Both the position numbers and the translations under genes were made by a program. Shown in pieces: positions 61,726 to 64,000 of a stretch of 64,000 nucleotides of DNA. How positions within the stretch are numbered: position 1 is the first letter of the stretch; every line of letters starts with the position of its first letter. The DNA is from an uncultured Kangiella sp. (lineage in GTDB: Bacteria; Pseudomonadota; Gammaproteobacteria; Enterobacterales; Kangiellaceae). The notes under the pieces are model-generated. The model searched no databases and was not told the DNA's origin. It was given only the letters and a program-made list of their open reading frames with translations. The DNA lies in NCBI GenBank assembly GCA_947498625.1, contig CANMKR010000001.1, positions 860,090-924,089 of the forward strand, written 5' to 3'.

Positions 61726-62781
61726 ATGGTTAAAAGTTGGATGATATATGGCGCGACAGGCTATACCGGTCAGTTAATGGTTGAAGAAGCGATAAAAAAA
61801 GGCCTAAAGCCTATCGTCGCTGGTCGTGATATTAAAAAAGTCACTGCCGTTGCAGACAAATATAATTTAGAGTCCTGTGTTTTTGATTTAAATGATACCC
61901 AAGCAACAAACGCTGAAGTCGCTAACGTTGATTTGGTTTTGCATTGTGCAGGACCTTTTTCACAAACCGCTAAACCTGTGATGCAAGCTTGCCTGCAAGG
62001 TCAAACTCACTACTTGGATATTACCGGTGAAATTAGTGTGTTTGAAGATTGTCATGAATTAAATCAAGCGGCTGAAAATGCAGGCGTTACTTTATGCTCA
62101 GGCGTTGGTTTTGATGTTATTCCAACAGACTGTATCGCTGCGACGTTAAAACAAGAATTGCCCGATGCTGTTTCGCTGCAATTGGGTTTTGATTCGCGCT
62201 CAGGCTTAAGTCCGGGAACCGCTAAAACTTCTGTAGAAGGTTTAAAAGAGGGCGGTCGCGTTCGTAAAGATGGCGTCATTACAAAAGTGGGTTTTGCTCA
62301 TGGCGTGCAGAAGATTAATTTTGGCGATGGTGAAAAATTGGCTATGACCATTCCATGGGGCGATGTCTCAACTGCCTATCACAGTACCGGCATTCCTAAT
62401 ATTGAAACTTATATTCCAGCCTCGCCACGATTAGTAAAACGGATGAAACGATTAAATTATGCTAGACCATTGTTGGGTTTAGGTTTTGTACAAAACTTTC
62501 TTAAGAAACAAATCGATAAAAAAGTTCGTGGTCCTAATAAAGAAAAACGTGATCAGTTAAGAACCTATGTTTGGGGCGAAGCCGCTAACGGCCAAGGCAA
62601 GAAAGTCACTGCAAAAGTCGAAACTGCTAGCGGTTATGATGTCACGGTTTATGGCGCAGTCGCCATTGTCGAACATTTTATGCAAAACGAAGTAGATGCA
62701 GGTTCAACAACCCCATCTCAAATTATGGGCGCTAATTTTGTAGAAACCTTGGAAGGGTCCAACAAGATTGAAACCAGTTAA
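61726..62781 (+). CDS. Saccharopine dehydrogenase-like/trans-acting enoyl reductase family protein
   Basis: 351 aa. The N-terminal Rossmann domain starts MIYGATGYTGQLMVEEA and contains LVLHCAGPFSQTAKPVMQAC, typical of this NAD(P)-dependent family, which includes mycobacterial enoyl reductases that act on polyketide lipids. The later segment SPGTAKTSVEGL is conserved. It follows the SDR gene and probably belongs to the same lipid/acyl-CoA module. The substrate is unknown. Confidence 0.85.
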   Translation: MVKSWMIYGATGYTGQLMVEEAIKKGLKPIVAGRDIKKVTAVADKYNLESCVFDLNDTQATNAEVANVDLVLHCAGPFSQTAKPVMQACLQGQTHYLDITGEISVFEDCHELNQAAENAGVTLCSGVGFDVIPTDCIAATLKQELPDAVSLQLGFDSRSGLSPGTAKTSVEGLKEGGRVRKDGVITKVGFAHGVQKINFGDGEKLAMTIPWGDVSTAYHSTGIPNIETYIPASPRLVKRMKRLNYARPLLGLGFVQNFLKKQIDKKVRGPNKEKRDQLRTYVWGEAANGQGKKVTAKVETASGYDVTVYGAVAIVEHFMQNEVDAGSTTPSQIMGANFVETLEGSNKIETS

Positions 62782-62816
62782 TTGAGTTTAATAATGGTGC
62801 TTGGCGGGTATGCTTT

Positions 62817-63119
62817 TTATTCTATAATTAAATTTAATAAGCTAGCAATCCCTTCGTTAGCTACTTTTGTAATTAAAAAGGGCAGTAACATTCCAATGAT
62901 TAATCCCCAGAAAAGCGAAAACAAATAAGGGTTTTCGCGCTTTCCTTTAGTAGGCCAGATAGAGTTTGATATAAAACCAATGGCCAGTAATGTTAGTATC
63001 GCAAGCCAGTATCCAATAGCTGGAGAATATAGGCTTGCCAAGTAAGCAATGGCAGCAACTATCAAAGTGAATAAAACCGACTTTAACTGAGGCCGCACTA
63101 ATGCATCGTTTCTAAACAT
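62817..63119 (-). CDS. Small hypothetical membrane protein
   Basis: 100 aa with about four short membrane helices (about 13-30, 34-50, 67-83 and 85-98). No family is recognised. The start overlaps the MAPEG gene stop by 8 bp, so it is translationally coupled to it. Confidence 0.65.
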   Translation of the reverse strand: MFRNDALVRPQLKSVLFTLIVAAIAYLASLYSPAIGYWLAILTLLAIGFISNSIWPTKGKRENPYLFSLFWGLIIGMLLPFLITKVANEGIASLLNLIIE

Positions 63120-63534
63120 GGTGATTACTCGCGTTTACAATGTTGATAAATAAGGTAAACCACATTCCTAGTACCGCCAGATAGTTAATGGTAAATACCA
63201 GCCCTCGTAGTTTTATATTATTAGATAGTATTTGCACACCACTATGTAGAAAGCGACCTGCTATAAATATCCAGGCTAATACGATGTAAGTTGAGTTAAT
63301 TAAACTAGGGTTAGCGATTAAGATTATGCAAATGGCATGGAAAAACAAAGGCCATTCAAATTGATTGGATAAATTCGCACTTGCCTTGACTTCTAAAGTT
63401 TTAAGTGTACTTGGACCATCACTTTTAGCAGCAATTCCCCATACTTTAGGAGCTCGCAATACCGTGACTAAAGCATAAAGTATTGCAGTCCACATAACAT
63501 GTGCAAACATCGGTAAAATAATAGAGTTAATCAT
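63112..63534 (-). CDS. MAPEG family membrane protein
   Basis: 140 aa with four helices. The signature is NQFEWPLFFHAICIIL, then AGRFLHSGVQ (the G-R-x-x-H-S motif), as in MAPEG glutathione-related proteins (microsomal glutathione transferases). Catalysis is not assured; many bacterial members are uncharacterised. It precedes the small membrane gene with overlapping ends. Confidence 0.85.
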   Translation of the reverse strand: MINSIILPMFAHVMWTAILYALVTVLRAPKVWGIAAKSDGPSTLKTLEVKASANLSNQFEWPLFFHAICIILIANPSLINSTYIVLAWIFIAGRFLHSGVQILSNNIKLRGLVFTINYLAVLGMWFTLFINIVNASNHHV

Positions 63535-63608
63535 TAAATAACCTTATTTGATTAACGCTCCGCTAAAATGTGGCGCACTTAGCTCCGGTTGGTTAGATGT
63601 TTCTAGGT

Positions 63609-63893
63609 TCATCTTGGCACCTTAATTCCTGCACGCCGCATTTGTGCTAATGGATCCCAGCCTGACGGTGATCTTGTGGTTGCCGACCACCACTTGCAAC
63701 CTTTATTTATAACCCACTCGGCTCTATGTTTTGTGAGATCCCTTTCATTTGAATTTTGGTTATATTCACATCCTGCTTCGCATCCGCAAGAATCATAGAT
63801 TTCAAATGTTGTGCAGCCATACTCATCCAACACCGTAATTTCTTTGTAACCGCAGATTGGGCAGCCTTCTTTATTCATTGATACATCTAACAT
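63609..63893 (-). CDS. Small Cys-rich (zinc-ribbon-like) hypothetical protein
   Basis: 94 aa from ATG 63893; a GTG at 63920 and ATG 63878 are other possible starts. Cysteines lie in GCPICGYKE and YDSCGCEAGCEYN, and a Trp-rich end follows (GCKWWSATTRSPSGWDPL). The C-P-x-C-G with S-C-G pair recalls CPCC-type or zinc-ribbon small proteins. Function unknown. Bases 63921-64000 hold nothing recognisable. Confidence 0.65.
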   Translation of the reverse strand: MLDVSMNKEGCPICGYKEITVLDEYGCTTFEIYDSCGCEAGCEYNQNSNERDLTKHRAEWVINKGCKWWSATTRSPSGWDPLAQMRRAGIKVPR

Positions 63894-64000
63894 AGCAATA
63901 TATAAAAACGAATGTAACACATTAATTTATAAGAATAAATTGTATAAGCTCTGGGTTTTTTGATATTTTTTTGATTAGCGGATCTCTGTATTATTTTTAA

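Noticed and set aside
1-64000. CRISPR arrays, prophages or complete IS elements
   Set aside because: No regularly spaced repeats, phage structural genes or transposase genes were seen anywhere in the window.

Overview
The window looks like chromosomal DNA of a moderately AT-rich, Gram-negative marine gammaproteobacterium, most like the Kangiella/Aliikangiella group. The evidence is a typical gammaproteobacterial gene order (rlmN-pilW-rodZ-ispG-hisS-yfgM-bamB-der, then xseA/guaB-guaA; holC-pepA/lptF-lptG), many lipoprotein and signal-peptide genes, and housekeeping proteins of gammaproteobacterial type. The genus is an inference. No prophage, complete IS element or CRISPR array is visible. Layout: 1-2478 holds the end of queC, an exported S41 protease and a DUF998 membrane protein. 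2566-12634 is the core block: ndk, rlmN, pilW, rodZ, ispG, a DUF3224 gene with a broken-looking signal sequence, hisS, yfgM, bamB and der. 12641-14792 (minus) carries a NERD protein and xseA. 14971-18829 carries guaB, guaA and tadA, with a 26-bp inverted-repeat element between guaB and guaA. 18822-22182 holds a DUF805 protein and a fused aspartokinase/diaminopimelate decarboxylase, preceded by what looks like a lysine leader-peptide attenuator. 22199-27989 (minus) carries a small lipoprotein, valS, a methyltransferase, holC and pepA. 28123-30299 is lptF-lptG. 30310-37811 is an accessory stretch: RDD protein, DUF885 protein, a membrane protein/HTH pair, tRNA-Leu(CAA) with a degenerate upstream copy, an exported hydrolase with a partner, YciI-like and DUF2058 proteins. 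38020-49185 carries recQ, a radical SAM protein, a lipoprotein protease pair, a DUF6279 lipoprotein, an amidohydrolase, a large lipoprotein with a pilin-like helix, an FKBP isomerase and rdgC. 49210-52729 holds an enigmatic conserved protein, a YchJ-type protein, slyX and an AT-rich M50-TPR protein. 52718-54497 is the most interesting unit: a promoter, a 13-codon leader ORF with a strong Shine-Dalgarno, a set of mutually exclusive hairpins ending in an intrinsic terminator, then rtcB (RNA ligase), then a small basic ORF resembling the ribosome-rescue factor ArfA, with a terminator-like hairpin inside its coding region. Read together these suggest a translation-damage response in which a leader peptide senses tRNA shortage and de-represses RNA repair and ribosome rescue; this is inference from sequence. 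54483-63893 holds a DMT transporter, a membrane protein, a TetR-controlled acyl-CoA module (kinase-SDR fusion, TetR, acyl-CoA dehydrogenase, histidine phosphatase, SDR, saccharopine-dehydrogenase-like enzyme) around a perfect 14-bp palindrome, a MAPEG protein and a Cys-rich small protein.
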